A DNA stretch of 64,000 nucleotides from Pseudomonadota bacterium (GCA_038533575.1 JBCAYL010000001.1:1950226-2014225), one strand, 5' to 3'. Positions 17,521 to 25,931 are shown, counted from the first letter of the stretch. The notes: generated by a model from the sequence alone, not told the origin. Program-made: numbers and translations.

Positions 17521-18081
17521 ATGAACCTGCGCGCCATCGCTTTCTTCGCTGCACCGGCCCTTCTCCTGCCGCTCCTCATGGGCGTGGGCAGCATGCTCGC
17601 GCTGCGCGCGCCTTCGCCCGCGGCTCCGCTGGCGGCCGATCCCGCAAAGGACGCGGTACCTGGCACAGCCGCGGCAGCGGAAGACGCCGTGATCGGGCGC
17701 CCCATCGAATATGTCCCGCTGCGCATCCCGCTCGACGTCACGCTCCCACGCGATCTGGGGAGAGTCCGTGTGGATCTGGCCGTGGCCATCGACGCCAGCG
17801 ACCCGGCCACCTCCGATGAGAACTGGACCGCCTTGCTCGAAGCCGCGCAGCGCGGCTTTGCCGAGGTGGCGCTACGCGTGGCGGAACGCCGCGACGCCGG
17901 ACCAGGGCTCGATACGGACTTGACGCTCTACCGCCAGGAACTGCCCGACGCGCTGCGGGCGGAGATGAACCGCCAGCTCGGTTTGTTGGAGCCGCCGCGG
18001 GAGATCCTCGAAGTGCTCATCATGGATTGGGGACATGCACGCGGGGATGCGCGATCCTCGACGCCGCTCGATACCCTATGA
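17521..18081 (+). CDS. FliL-like single-pass membrane protein
   Basis: A 186-aa protein with an N-terminal membrane anchor (residues about 6-29) and a periplasmic domain. The domain pattern (YVPLRIPLDVTLP, then a strand-rich part, then a terminal ILEVLIMDW) resembles FliL, which supports the stator around the motor. A clear FliL is encoded at 27669, so this would be a divergent paralogue. It has its own sigma-54 promoter immediately upstream. The stop overlaps the start of the next small frame (ATGA). The assignment is by pattern only. Confidence 0.65.
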   Translation: MNLRAIAFFAAPALLLPLLMGVGSMLALRAPSPAAPLAADPAKDAVPGTAAAAEDAVIGRPIEYVPLRIPLDVTLPRDLGRVRVDLAVAIDASDPATSDENWTALLEAAQRGFAEVALRVAERRDAGPGLDTDLTLYRQELPDALRAEMNRQLGLLEPPREILEVLIMDWGHARGDARSSTPLDTL

Positions 18082-18308
18082 GCATGCGCGCGACCTCCAT
18101 GGCGCAGGGCGCCGGTCAAAGAGCCCTAGGCGGCGCGCTGCGCGACACCCCCGCCCTGCCCGCCATCCGCGTCACACGCTTTGATGCGCAAGGCGGCCTG
18201 CCCGAGATCTCCTGCACCCCTGTCGCGCGGCTCCTTGCGCGCGGTCCCCTCGCCGTCGGCTCCGCCAGCGAGGGCGGCACAGCGCATACCCTCGGGCGCG
18301 CCAGCTGA
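18078..18308 (+). CDS. Possible small protein coupled to the FliL-like gene
   Basis: A 76-aa frame beginning in an ATGA overlap with the previous stop. Its codons are strongly G/C-ended (about 83 percent), like real genes here. It has no recognisable domain. It lies opposite the 3' half of the minus-strand gene 18126-18509, so at least one of the two may be spurious or have a shorter real product. I cannot decide between them from sequence alone. Confidence 0.3.
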   Translation: MSMRATSMAQGAGQRALGGALRDTPALPAIRVTRFDAQGGLPEISCTPVARLLARGPLAVGSASEGGTAHTLGRAS

Positions 18309-18509
18309 GACTCGCGCCCGCGACCGCCAAAGCCCCCAGGCGACACCGGCCACGTTCGCGCCCAGCAGAAGAAGACCGATGGCGAGCGGCGGCGGCATCA
18401 GCGCGGCGAGCCTGGTGGCCCAGTCCGGCTGCGCGTAGATCGCAGCGATAAGCGCGAGCGAGGCAGGCAGAAAGAGCCGCAGCCGGGCGCATGTTTGGCA
18501 GTCGGTCAC
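18126..18509 (-). CDS. Possible small membrane protein at the end of the fliS operon
   Basis: A 127-aa frame from GTG with GGAG upstream, starting 12 bp after the fliT-position gene stops. An N-terminal CQTC motif is followed by two hydrophobic segments (LFLPASLALIAAIYA and LAIGLLLLGANVAGVAWGL). The last 60 residues are low in character and overlap an opposite-strand frame. The operon position supports it; the overlap argues for caution. Confidence 0.4.
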   Translation of the reverse strand: MTDCQTCARLRLFLPASLALIAAIYAQPDWATRLAALMPPPLAIGLLLLGANVAGVAWGLWRSRARVSAGAPEGMRCAALAGGADGEGTARKEPRDRGAGDLGQAALRIKACDADGGQGGGVAQRAA

Positions 18510-18521
18510 CACCGCTCCGCG

Positions 18522-18833
18522 CTACCGGCTACGCCGATCGACACGGATATAGGCCAAGGCCCCTTCCTCTTGCGCACGCCGTCCCTCACGCTCCGACAAT
18601 GTCGCATCGGCCAGTGCCTTCAGAGCCTCGATGAGACGGGCAAAGACGGCGTCGCGCTGGCGCGGTTCGAGCGCGCGCCCACCCGCACGCGCCTCGGCCC
18701 GCAGCAGCGCATCGAGCCGCGCCACGCGCTCGGCATCACCGGCCGCGCGTGCAGTATCGATTTCCTCTAGCAGACGCTCCATCCGCGCCTCCCAGGACGC
18801 CGCCAGCATGCGCTCCACGATCGCAGGTCTCAT
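18522..18833 (-). CDS. Small helical protein in the FliT position
   Basis: A 103-aa, highly charged, all-helical protein (ERLLEE and ERVARLDALLRAEARAGGR segments). It overlaps the fliS stop by four bases. In many flagellar operons fliS is followed by fliT, a chaperone for the filament cap, which has this size and composition. Sequence signatures for FliT are weak, so the name is positional inference. Confidence 0.55.
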   Translation of the reverse strand: MRPAIVERMLAASWEARMERLLEEIDTARAAGDAERVARLDALLRAEARAGGRALEPRQRDAVFARLIEALKALADATLSEREGRRAQEEGALAYIRVDRRSR

Positions 18834-19237
18834 GCCGGCACCTTGTCGGCATCCGGCGCGATGTCGCCCCAGGCCGAGAGGATATTGTCCATCGCATCAC
18901 GGGCCTCAGGGAGCCGTGCCTCCTCCTCTCCGCGCCAAGCCTTGAGCAAGTGAAAACGCGTGAATTCGTAGAGCTGGAAGAGGTCATCAGCGATCTGACC
19001 GCCCGCCTCGAAATCGAGGCTTGACTGAAGGATGTAGATCGCCGTGAGCGCGCGATTGAGCGGCGCAGGCGGGAAAGTCCGGCCCTGCGCCTGCGCGGTG
19101 GCCAGCACATCGAGGGCGCGGGTGAGCTCGCGAAGCGTCACCAAGACGATCTGGTGAGGATGCGGCGCGGGCTCTGCGAGGGCCTGGTCGGCGGCTTGGT
19201 AAAAGGTGCGGGCAAAGCTCATCGCTGCTTCCTTCAT
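18830..19237 (-). CDS. fliS: Flagellin export chaperone FliS
   Basis: A 135-aa protein that binds flagellin C-termini before export. The core pattern AIYILQSSLDFEAGGQIADD followed by LYEFTRFHLLKA is diagnostic. I choose the ATG at 19237, preceded by GGAGGAG; a GTG at 19258 and a further ATG at 19222 are alternatives. No fliC or fliD is next to it. A weak sigma-28-like site lies upstream at 19272-19297, as expected for a late flagellar gene. Confidence 0.88.
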   Translation of the reverse strand: MKEAAMSFARTFYQAADQALAEPAPHPHQIVLVTLRELTRALDVLATAQAQGRTFPPAPLNRALTAIYILQSSLDFEAGGQIADDLFQLYEFTRFHLLKAWRGEEEARLPEARDAMDNILSAWGDIAPDADKVPA

Positions 19238-19271
19238 GGGCTCCTCCGTGTCGCGCACGGGCTGAAAGAGG

Positions 19272-19297
19272 CAACGGGCGATCCGGAGAAACTTTTA
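19272..19297 (-). promoter_or_regulatory. Weak candidate sigma-28 promoter for fliS
   Basis: On the minus strand TAAAAGTT is followed after 11 bases by CCCGTT, close to the FliA consensus TAAAGTTT-N11-GCCGATAA (first base of the -10 core differs). Late-class control of a flagellin chaperone would make sense. Confidence 0.3.
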
Positions 19298-19347
19298 GGC
19301 GGGACCGCGCTTTTCGCGCGGGAGGCGGGGCACTTTCATCTTGGGTG

Positions 19348-19401
19348 TCGAGATCACGTCGCGAGCGTCGAAATCTCGACATCCCGCGCCGAGATCTCGA
19401 C
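19348..19401. repeat. Cluster of TCGAGAT inverted/direct repeats upstream of fleT
   Basis: Three related elements occur within 54 bp: TCGAGAT at 19348-19354, GTCGAAATCTCGAC at 19367-19380, and the perfect palindrome CGAGATCTCG at 19390-19399. The cluster ends about 76 bp upstream of the fleT sigma-54 promoter, the usual distance for an enhancer. It is a good candidate binding site for FleQ or another regulator. Confidence 0.45.
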
Positions 19402-19476
19402 GCTCACGCTGGCCGTGCCGCCGTGTCCGCCTCGAAAAATCAGGCTTTGGGAGATGCGTCGGAAGCTGCGGGCAGT

Positions 19477-19492
19477 TGGCACGAACCCTGCT
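19477..19492 (+). promoter_or_regulatory. Sigma-54 promoter for fleT-fliE...N
   Basis: TGGCACG-AACC-CTGCT matches the consensus, with a single change in the -12 half. The predicted transcript start is near 19503, 23 bases before the TTG start of fleT. Confidence 0.85.
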
Positions 19493-19525
19493 TCCCTTTT
19501 TCCGTGACCTTGGTGGGAGGACGTC

Positions 19526-20656
19526 TTGACCGACTTCATGTTCGATCGCGATCTGGCCGAAGAGAAGGCAGCGGAGCTCGCGCCTGTCTTCACGGCCCTC
19601 GAGGCGCGCGGGCTGACCCATGCCCGCACGCAGGAGGATGCATCAGGACCCGGCACTGCTGGCCACTCCCCTTGCCATACCTTCGTCGCGCCGGGAGACG
19701 GCGAGCCCGCGCAGCTCGTCGCACAGGCCAAGGCGTTAGGGGCACGTCGGATCATTGCCCTCGGCACCGGCGTGGGACGCTGGACGCTGAGCGAGGAGCT
19801 CGGCGGCCGGCTGCTACGCGTCCATCTGCCCGGGCAGGACGCCGCCGCCCAACTCGCCTTCTCGGATCTGCTTGCTACGCCTCTTTCGCCGGTCTTGGCT
19901 GTCGATCCAGCGGCGCGGGCGCTGAAGGGCCTCGCAAAACGGGTGGCGCTTCATGACGTGAGCGTCTTCATCAACGGCCCCACGGGCAGCGGAAAAGAAG
20001 TGCTCTCGAAGTACATTCATCACTGCTCCAAGCGGTCCGAGGCGCCCTTCGTGGCGCTGAACTGCGCGGCGATCCCGGAAAACATGCTCGAAGCCATGCT
20101 CTTCGGGCATGAGAAGGGCGCGTTCACCGGCGCGGCCGGGGCCAACAAGGGCTACCTGCGCGCCGCGGATGGCGGCACGCTCCTCCTCGACGAGATTTCC
20201 GAGATGCCGCTGGCGCTGCAAGCGAAGCTGCTCCGTGTCCTCCAGGAAAAGGTCGTTACACCGCTCGGCACCCAGAAGGAGATCGCCGTGGACATCCGCA
20301 TCCTCGCCACGTCGAACCGGGACATGGCGCAGGAGATCGTCGCCGGGCGCTTTAGGGAGGATCTCTTTTTCCGGCTCAACGTCTTTCCACTCGAGAGCCT
20401 CCCGCTCTCGGCGCGGCGTGCGGATATACCGGCCCTCGCCCAGGCGTTTGTCCGGCGTCACGGGCCCGGTCCGGCGCCGCTGCTCACGGCATCCGCCCTC
20501 GACGCGCTCGCCGCCCATGACTGGCCGGGCAATGTGCGCGAGCTCGAGAATGTTATTCAGCGCGCGCTCGTGTTGTCCGATGGCGCGCCGCTCGAGGCCT
20601 GTCACATCATGCTGACGGCGGCGGGAGCAGCCCGCGCCCTCGCTGAGGCGGCGTGA
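19526..20656 (+). CDS. fleT: Sigma-54 activator without DNA-binding domain, FleT type
   Basis: A 376-aa AAA+ protein. TTG at 19526 is chosen because GGGAGG lies five bases upstream; an in-frame ATG follows at 19538. Residues 1-120 form a non-receiver N-terminal domain. The AAA+ part has Walker A GPTGSGKE (151-158), GAFTGA (198-203) and WPGNVRELENV near the end. The protein stops soon after the AAA+ domain and has no Fis-type helix-turn-helix. R. sphaeroides FleT has the same architecture and works with FleQ on mid-class flagellar promoters. It is the first gene of the fliEFGHIJKLMN transcript. Confidence 0.9.
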   Translation: MTDFMFDRDLAEEKAAELAPVFTALEARGLTHARTQEDASGPGTAGHSPCHTFVAPGDGEPAQLVAQAKALGARRIIALGTGVGRWTLSEELGGRLLRVHLPGQDAAAQLAFSDLLATPLSPVLAVDPAARALKGLAKRVALHDVSVFINGPTGSGKEVLSKYIHHCSKRSEAPFVALNCAAIPENMLEAMLFGHEKGAFTGAAGANKGYLRAADGGTLLLDEISEMPLALQAKLLRVLQEKVVTPLGTQKEIAVDIRILATSNRDMAQEIVAGRFREDLFFRLNVFPLESLPLSARRADIPALAQAFVRRHGPGPAPLLTASALDALAAHDWPGNVRELENVIQRALVLSDGAPLEACHIMLTAAGAARALAEAA

Positions 20657-20663
20657 GGCTCCG

Positions 20664-20969
20664 ATGGCGCTGACGGGTGTCTCCCCCGCGGTCTCTGCAC
20701 TGCACGCCGTCGACCGGCCGGCCCCTGCGGCGCCCACGGCCCCCGAAGGGCCGAGCTTCAGCGCGCGGATGGGACAGGCCTTCGACAGCGTGAACACGCA
20801 GCAGCTCCGGGCCAGCGCCGCAGCCCGCGATTTCGAGACCGGGCGCACGGACGATCTCGTCTCGGTGATGGTCGAGCAGCAGATTTCCTCCTTGGGCTTC
20901 GAGATGACCAAGCAGGTCCGCAACCGCGCGCTCTCGGCCTATCGCGACATCATGAACATGCCGGTCTGA
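20664..20969 (+). CDS. fliE: Flagellar hook-basal body protein FliE
   Basis: A 101-aa protein linking the MS ring to the rod. The C-terminal helix region SVMVEQQISSLGFEMTKQVR followed by RALSAYRDIMNMPV is the family signature. It begins 7 bp after fleT and precedes fliF by 46 bp. Confidence 0.93.
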   Translation: MALTGVSPAVSALHAVDRPAPAAPTAPEGPSFSARMGQAFDSVNTQQLRASAAARDFETGRTDDLVSVMVEQQISSLGFEMTKQVRNRALSAYRDIMNMPV

Positions 20970-21015
20970 GCACCCCGCGCCGCCGTCACAACGTACGATC
21001 TTTTCCGGAGACGCC

Positions 21016-22716
21016 ATGTCCATGGACGCATCCCCCACACCGCCTGCCGCGGTCCCCACGGCTGCCCCGGCTCTTCTCGGCCCGAGGGCTCCAGCGGTGT
21101 TCCGACGGCTCGACGCCTTGATCACGCAGCCTGCGCTCCGCCGCGCGTTGCCCGCGATCCTTGTCCTGGGCGCCGCCGTGCTGGCCCTCGCGGCGTGGCT
21201 CCTTCTGGCACCGCCGGAGCGCGTGCAGGTGCAGGCAGGCCTGCCCGCCGCGGAAAAGGCCCGCGCGCTCGATACGCTCGTGGCCGCGGGGATTTCCGCG
21301 CGGCTCGACCCGGCCTCGGGCGTGCTGACGGTCCCGGCCACGAGCTTTCATCAAGCCCGGATGCTTCTGGCCACGGAGGGTCTGCCCCAGGGCAGTGCCG
21401 ACGGGCTCCAAGCGATCGAGAACATGCCCATGGGCACGTCGCGGCAGGTGGAAGCCGCGCGCCTGCGACGCATGCAGGAGCTCGATCTCGCCCGGACGAT
21501 CGCAGAGCTGCGCCCCGTACGAGCAGCGCGGGTGCACCTTGCGCTGCCCGAGCGGACGGCCTTTGTGCGCGATACCGAGCCGCCCCGCGCGTCGGTGGTG
21601 CTCGAGCTTGCCCCGGGCCTTACCCTCGACCAGGGCCAGGTGCAGGCCATCGTCAGCATGGTGTCGACCGCTGTGCCCGACATGCCGCGGGGCAACGTCT
21701 CCGTCGTCGACCAGGCCGGCACGCTCCTGACAATTGAGGAAGCCGATCCACTCCAGGCCGCCGCCGATCGCCAGCTTGCACACCGGCAACGTATGGAACG
21801 CCTTTACCGCGAGCGTGTCCTGGCGCTGCTGACGCCCATCGTCGGGGCCGGGAATGCGGCCGTGGAGATCACGCTCGACATGGATTTCACGCGCTCCGAG
21901 ATCACGAGCGAGGAATTCTCGCCCGACACGGCGCTGCGCAGCGAGCAGGCCTCCCAACAATCGAGCTCCAACCCCGGGGCCATCGGCATCCCGGGGGCCG
22001 TCGCCAACACGCCGCCACCCGAGCCCGAGCTCGCGGAGGCCGCCGAGCAAGGCGAGGCGCGGCAGGCAATGAACACGACTAGCTCCACCACGCGAAACTT
22101 CGAAGTGAGCCGCCGCGTGGAGACCCGCCAACCCCAGGTGGCGCGTGTCACCCGGGTCCACGCCGCCGTGCTGCTCCATGAGGCCCCCGCCGAGGCGACC
22201 GCGGGAACGGAGCCCCCTGATACCACGCCCGCGGATGCGCGCGCCGACATAGAAGCGCTGACGAAAAGCGCCATCGGCTTTGACGAGGCGCGCGGGGACG
22301 TGGTCACCGTGGCCTCCGCGCCCTTCGTCGTTGCGCCTCCGCTCGTCGCGGGCGCGCGCTGGTACGAGGCGGCCTGGCTCCCGGCCCTGGGCCGTGCCCT
22401 TGCGCAGATCGCCATTATCGCCATCGTCGTTCTCGGCATCATCCGCCCGCTGATGACCCGGCTCCTGCCGCCGCCGCCCGCGCCGGGGCTCGAGGATACG
22501 GCCTATGGCGACGCCATCGAGGTTCAGCGGGGGGAGAGCTTCAGCGCGCTGCGCCGTCGGATCGAAACGGCGACCCCCACGGTGGAGGACCTCGACGGCG
22601 CGCTCAGCTACGAAGAGAAGATCGATGTCGTCCGCCAGCTCACCGATGACGACACCAACCGGATCGCGGGTGTCTTCAAGGGCATGCTCACGCCCAAAGA
22701 GGAAGCCGCGCGATGA
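21016..22716 (+). CDS. fliF: Flagellar MS-ring protein FliF
   Basis: A 566-aa inner-membrane ring protein. Two membrane segments flank a periplasmic domain: one at residues about 52-72 and one near 460-482 (IAIIAIVVLGIIRPLMTRLL). The signature RMQELDLARTIAEL and AARVHLALPER lie in the ring-building motif. The C-terminus EEKIDVVRQLTDDDTNRIAG is the FliG-binding tail. Its stop overlaps the fliG start (ATGA). Confidence 0.97.
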   Translation: MSMDASPTPPAAVPTAAPALLGPRAPAVFRRLDALITQPALRRALPAILVLGAAVLALAAWLLLAPPERVQVQAGLPAAEKARALDTLVAAGISARLDPASGVLTVPATSFHQARMLLATEGLPQGSADGLQAIENMPMGTSRQVEAARLRRMQELDLARTIAELRPVRAARVHLALPERTAFVRDTEPPRASVVLELAPGLTLDQGQVQAIVSMVSTAVPDMPRGNVSVVDQAGTLLTIEEADPLQAAADRQLAHRQRMERLYRERVLALLTPIVGAGNAAVEITLDMDFTRSEITSEEFSPDTALRSEQASQQSSSNPGAIGIPGAVANTPPPEPELAEAAEQGEARQAMNTTSSTTRNFEVSRRVETRQPQVARVTRVHAAVLLHEAPAEATAGTEPPDTTPADARADIEALTKSAIGFDEARGDVVTVASAPFVVAPPLVAGARWYEAAWLPALGRALAQIAIIAIVVLGIIRPLMTRLLPPPPAPGLEDTAYGDAIEVQRGESFSALRRRIETATPTVEDLDGALSYEEKIDVVRQLTDDDTNRIAGVFKGMLTPKEEAAR

Positions 22717-23747
22717 CAGCCGCCCTGCCCGCGCCCTCGGGACGCGGCGGCGAGGAGCTCACCGCCGTCCAGAAAGCCGCCATCGTCATGATGGTGGTGG
22801 GCGAAGAGACGGCCGCGCAAATCTTGCGCACGCTCTCGCCCAACGAGGTGCAGCTTCTCGGCGAGGCGATGTACACCGTCGAGGGCGCCGGCCATGAGAC
22901 GGTGAACGCCGTGCTCGACGAATTCCTCTCCTTCGTTGGCGGCCAGAGCGGCCTCGGCGTCGGCACCGGGACCTATGTCCGGCGCGTCCTCGACACCGCC
23001 CTGGGCAGCCACAAGGCGCAATCGGTCCTCTCCCGGATCGTGCCGCGCAACAGCGAGCGGCCCATCGAGATCTTGGACTGGATGGATCCCGCCGCCGTGG
23101 CCGAGCTTATCGTGGACGAGCACCCGCAGATCACCGCGCTCGTCGTGGCCTCCCTCGACTATGCGCAGGCGGCAGCGGTGCTCACGCTTTTGCCCGATGA
23201 AAGCCAGCCCGACATCATCCAGCGCATCGCCACGCTCCACACCGTGCAGCCCGAAGCGCTCGCTTCGCTCGAAGAGGTGATGCGGGCCAAGTTCAACGAC
23301 AACACCACTCTGCGGGCCTCCCAGATGGGCGGTGTGAAGGCCGCCGCACGGATCATGAACTTTACTCGCCAGGAAATGGAGGAGCGCATCATGAAGGACG
23401 TGCGCAAACAGGACAAAGGCCTCTCGAACGACCTTCAGGACAATCTCTTCGTCTTCGACTACCTCATCAAGTCGGAGGAGCGCGCGCTCCAGACCGTGCT
23501 GCGCGAGGTGGAGAACGACGTCCTCGTGCTCGCGCTCAAGGGTGCCGCGCCCGCGCTGCGAGAGAAGCTGCTCGGCTGTATCTCCCAGCGCGCGGCGGCC
23601 AACATGCGCGACGAGATGGAAGCCATGGGCCCGGTCCGCCTCAGCGAGGTCATGGAGGCCCAGAAGCAGGTCATCGCCATCGCGCGGCGCCTGTCGGATG
23701 CAGGCACCATCACGCTCGCCGGTCGCGGCGGCGAAAAGCTTATCTAG
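22713..23747 (+). CDS. fliG: Flagellar motor switch protein FliG
   Basis: A 344-aa switch protein that couples torque from the stators to the rotor. The EHPQ motif is at residues 136-139 and the C-terminal torque helix and tail (EAQKQVIAIARRLSDAGTI) are present. Length is normal. It overlaps fliF by four bases. Confidence 0.97.
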   Translation: MTAALPAPSGRGGEELTAVQKAAIVMMVVGEETAAQILRTLSPNEVQLLGEAMYTVEGAGHETVNAVLDEFLSFVGGQSGLGVGTGTYVRRVLDTALGSHKAQSVLSRIVPRNSERPIEILDWMDPAAVAELIVDEHPQITALVVASLDYAQAAAVLTLLPDESQPDIIQRIATLHTVQPEALASLEEVMRAKFNDNTTLRASQMGGVKAAARIMNFTRQEMEERIMKDVRKQDKGLSNDLQDNLFVFDYLIKSEERALQTVLREVENDVLVLALKGAAPALREKLLGCISQRAAANMRDEMEAMGPVRLSEVMEAQKQVIAIARRLSDAGTITLAGRGGEKLI

Positions 23748-23760
23748 GGCGCGCGGGGCC

Positions 23761-24579
23761 ATGTCGACGAAGGCAGACGCGCAGAACGCCCACGAGGACG
23801 CGGCCACCGGAGAGGACAGATCAGGGCCGGAGCTCCTTTCCACGCGTGACATCCGGGCGCTTCTGAAGCGCAACAAGGCCGATTTCTTCCCCGATACGCC
23901 GGCCGAGGGTGGCCCCACCCTGCCGCCGCTGCCCGCCCACCGGTTCACACCTCTGACGTTCGAGACCTCGACGCCGACCTCAGAGGCGGGCGCCGCCCCG
24001 CCCCGCACGCCAGACCCCGAAGAACGCGAGCCGGACTTCAAGGCCAAGCCCGCCGCCGCGACGCTCGATCTCGAAGCCATCAAGGCAGCCGCGCGGGAGG
24101 AGGGCCGAACGTTGGCGCTCGCGGAGATCGACGCCGCAACGCGCGCCGCCGCCGCAGACGCCCGCGCCGCTGCGGAGGCAGAGGCCGAGGCTCGCCTGGA
24201 GGTAGCGCGGGATGCCTTCACCGCGCTCATGGAGAGCTTCACGCTTTCGATCCACGAGGCCGAGACCACGCTGGCGGCCCGGATCGAGGAGGCCGTCCTC
24301 CGCCTCGCCAGCGACCGAGCGGGGCAGGCGATCGACGCCCTGCCCGATGCGTTCCTCGCGCGCATTGCAACGCTCTGCCGTGATCTGGCCAATGCCACGT
24401 CCGAGGCCCGGATCGCGCTCAATCCCGACGATCTCGCCGCCATCGCGCCCCATCTTGAGAAGGCCAAGGGGCTGGGCGAGGCAAGTTTCGAGGCCGATGA
24501 TACCCTCGCGCGGGGCGACCTGCGCTTGATCCTCGGCGATGTGATCTGCGTGGACACGCTCACGAGGCAGGCCCCGTGA
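23761..24579 (+). CDS. fliH: Flagellar export regulator FliH
   Basis: A 272-aa cytoplasmic stator of the export ATPase. The start is the ATG at 23761; an upstream open frame runs through fliG and is a shadow. An N-terminal Pro-rich region is followed by a long Ala/Glu-rich coiled coil (about residues 100-170) and a C-terminal FliI-binding domain (ARIALNPDDLAAIAPHLEKA). Its stop overlaps the GTG start of fliI. Confidence 0.88.
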   Translation: MSTKADAQNAHEDAATGEDRSGPELLSTRDIRALLKRNKADFFPDTPAEGGPTLPPLPAHRFTPLTFETSTPTSEAGAAPPRTPDPEEREPDFKAKPAAATLDLEAIKAAAREEGRTLALAEIDAATRAAAADARAAAEAEAEARLEVARDAFTALMESFTLSIHEAETTLAARIEEAVLRLASDRAGQAIDALPDAFLARIATLCRDLANATSEARIALNPDDLAAIAPHLEKAKGLGEASFEADDTLARGDLRLILGDVICVDTLTRQAP

Positions 24580-25931
24580 CCGCGTCCCCGAGCCTCTTGT
24601 CGCGCCTGTCACACCATGTGGAGCGCCTCTCCCATCCGCCGCGCCCAGCGCTCAGCGGCCGGGTCCTGCGCTATGACGGGCTCATCGCCGAATGCGCCGG
24701 TTTCTCCGCGGCGCCGGGCACGCGCTGCGCGGTGGAAACGGAGGATGGCGGCACCGTGACGGGCGAAATCGTGGGCTTTGCCCATGGCCGCAACCTCCTC
24801 TTTCTCGACGAACCGGGCGCGCGTGTCGTGACGAATTGCGCGGTCCACCGGCTGCCGGACAGCAGCGACATCCCCGTAGGTGAAGCGCTGCTCGGGCGGG
24901 TGATCGACGCCGATGGCGCGCCCCTAGACGCAAAGCCGCCGCCGGCCTGCACCGCGCACCGCAAGATCCGCGGCGCGGCGCTCAATCCCATGGCCCGGCA
25001 GCCGGTCACGACGCCCCTCGATTGCGGGGTGCGGCTCATCAATGCCGCGCTCACGCTCGGGCGCGGCCAGCGCGTGGGCATCGTGGCAGGATCAGGCGTG
25101 GGCAAGTCCGTCCTGATCGAGATGATCGCGCGATCCACAGAGGCCGATGTGATCCTCGTGGGCCTGATCGGGGAGCGCGCGCGGGAGGTGGGCGAGTTCG
25201 TCAGCCGGGTCATGTCCGGCCCGGCGCAGGCGCGCACTTGCGTCGTGGCCGTGCCGGCCGATCGCTCCCCGCTCCTGCGGTTACGCGCCGCCCAGCGCAC
25301 GACCGCCATCGCGGAGCACTTTCGCGAGGCGGGGCGCGACGTGCTGCTCATCATGGACAGTCTCACCCGCGTGGCCCATGCGCGCCGCGAGATCGGGCTG
25401 GCGCTCGGCGAGCAGCCCACGGCGAAGGGATACCCGCCCTCGGTCGTCTCGATGATCCCGACACTCATTGAACGGGCCGGGCCCGGCCTCGCGGGGGAGG
25501 GCAGCATCACCGCGATCTACACGATCCTCGCGGACGGCGATGACACGACCAACGATCCCGTCGTCGATACGGCGCGGGCGATCCTCGACGGGCACATCGT
25601 CCTTTCGCGGAAGCAGGCGCAGATGGGCATCTATCCGGCCATCGATCTCACGGCCTCGGTGAGCCGGGTCATGAAGGACATCGTGCCAGCCGACGTAAAC
25701 GCGCAGGCCGCGCGCCTCCGCCGCCTCGTCGCGCTCTACCTCGAAAACCGGGACATGATGCTCATGGGCGCCTACGCGCCCGGGCATGACGCGGCGCTCG
25801 ACGAGGCGGTGCAGGCCTGGCCCCGCATCGAGACATTCTTCGCGCAGGCCCACGGGGAGCGCGTCTCGCTGGAGGAGAGCTACGCGGCGCTCGAGGCGGT
25901 TGCGGGGCCCGGCGCGGGAAGACAGGCATGA
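24576..25931 (+). CDS. fliI: Flagellar export ATPase FliI
   Basis: A 451-aa ATPase of the flagellar type III secretion system. Walker A AGSGVGKS is at residues 171-178, Walker B VLLIMDSLTR near 260, and GEQPTAKGYPPSV is the family signature. The start is GTG, overlapping fliH (GTGA). Its own stop overlaps the fliJ start. Confidence 0.97.
   Translation: MTASPSLLSRLSHHVERLSHPPRPALSGRVLRYDGLIAECAGFSAAPGTRCAVETEDGGTVTGEIVGFAHGRNLLFLDEPGARVVTNCAVHRLPDSSDIPVGEALLGRVIDADGAPLDAKPPPACTAHRKIRGAALNPMARQPVTTPLDCGVRLINAALTLGRGQRVGIVAGSGVGKSVLIEMIARSTEADVILVGLIGERAREVGEFVSRVMSGPAQARTCVVAVPADRSPLLRLRAAQRTTAIAEHFREAGRDVLLIMDSLTRVAHARREIGLALGEQPTAKGYPPSVVSMIPTLIERAGPGLAGEGSITAIYTILADGDDTTNDPVVDTARAILDGHIVLSRKQAQMGIYPAIDLTASVSRVMKDIVPADVNAQAARLRRLVALYLENRDMMLMGAYAPGHDAALDEAVQAWPRIETFFAQAHGERVSLEESYAALEAVAGPGAGRQA

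Noticed and set aside
19304-19321. CCGCGC/GCGCGG hairpin between fliS and fleT as a terminator
   Set aside because: It has no T-run, and both flanking genes point away from it, so there is no transcript to end.
22608-24563. A 651-codon minus-strand frame opposite fliG and fliH
   Set aside because: Ser/Arg/Ala-rich shadow with no family features; fliG and fliH are certain.
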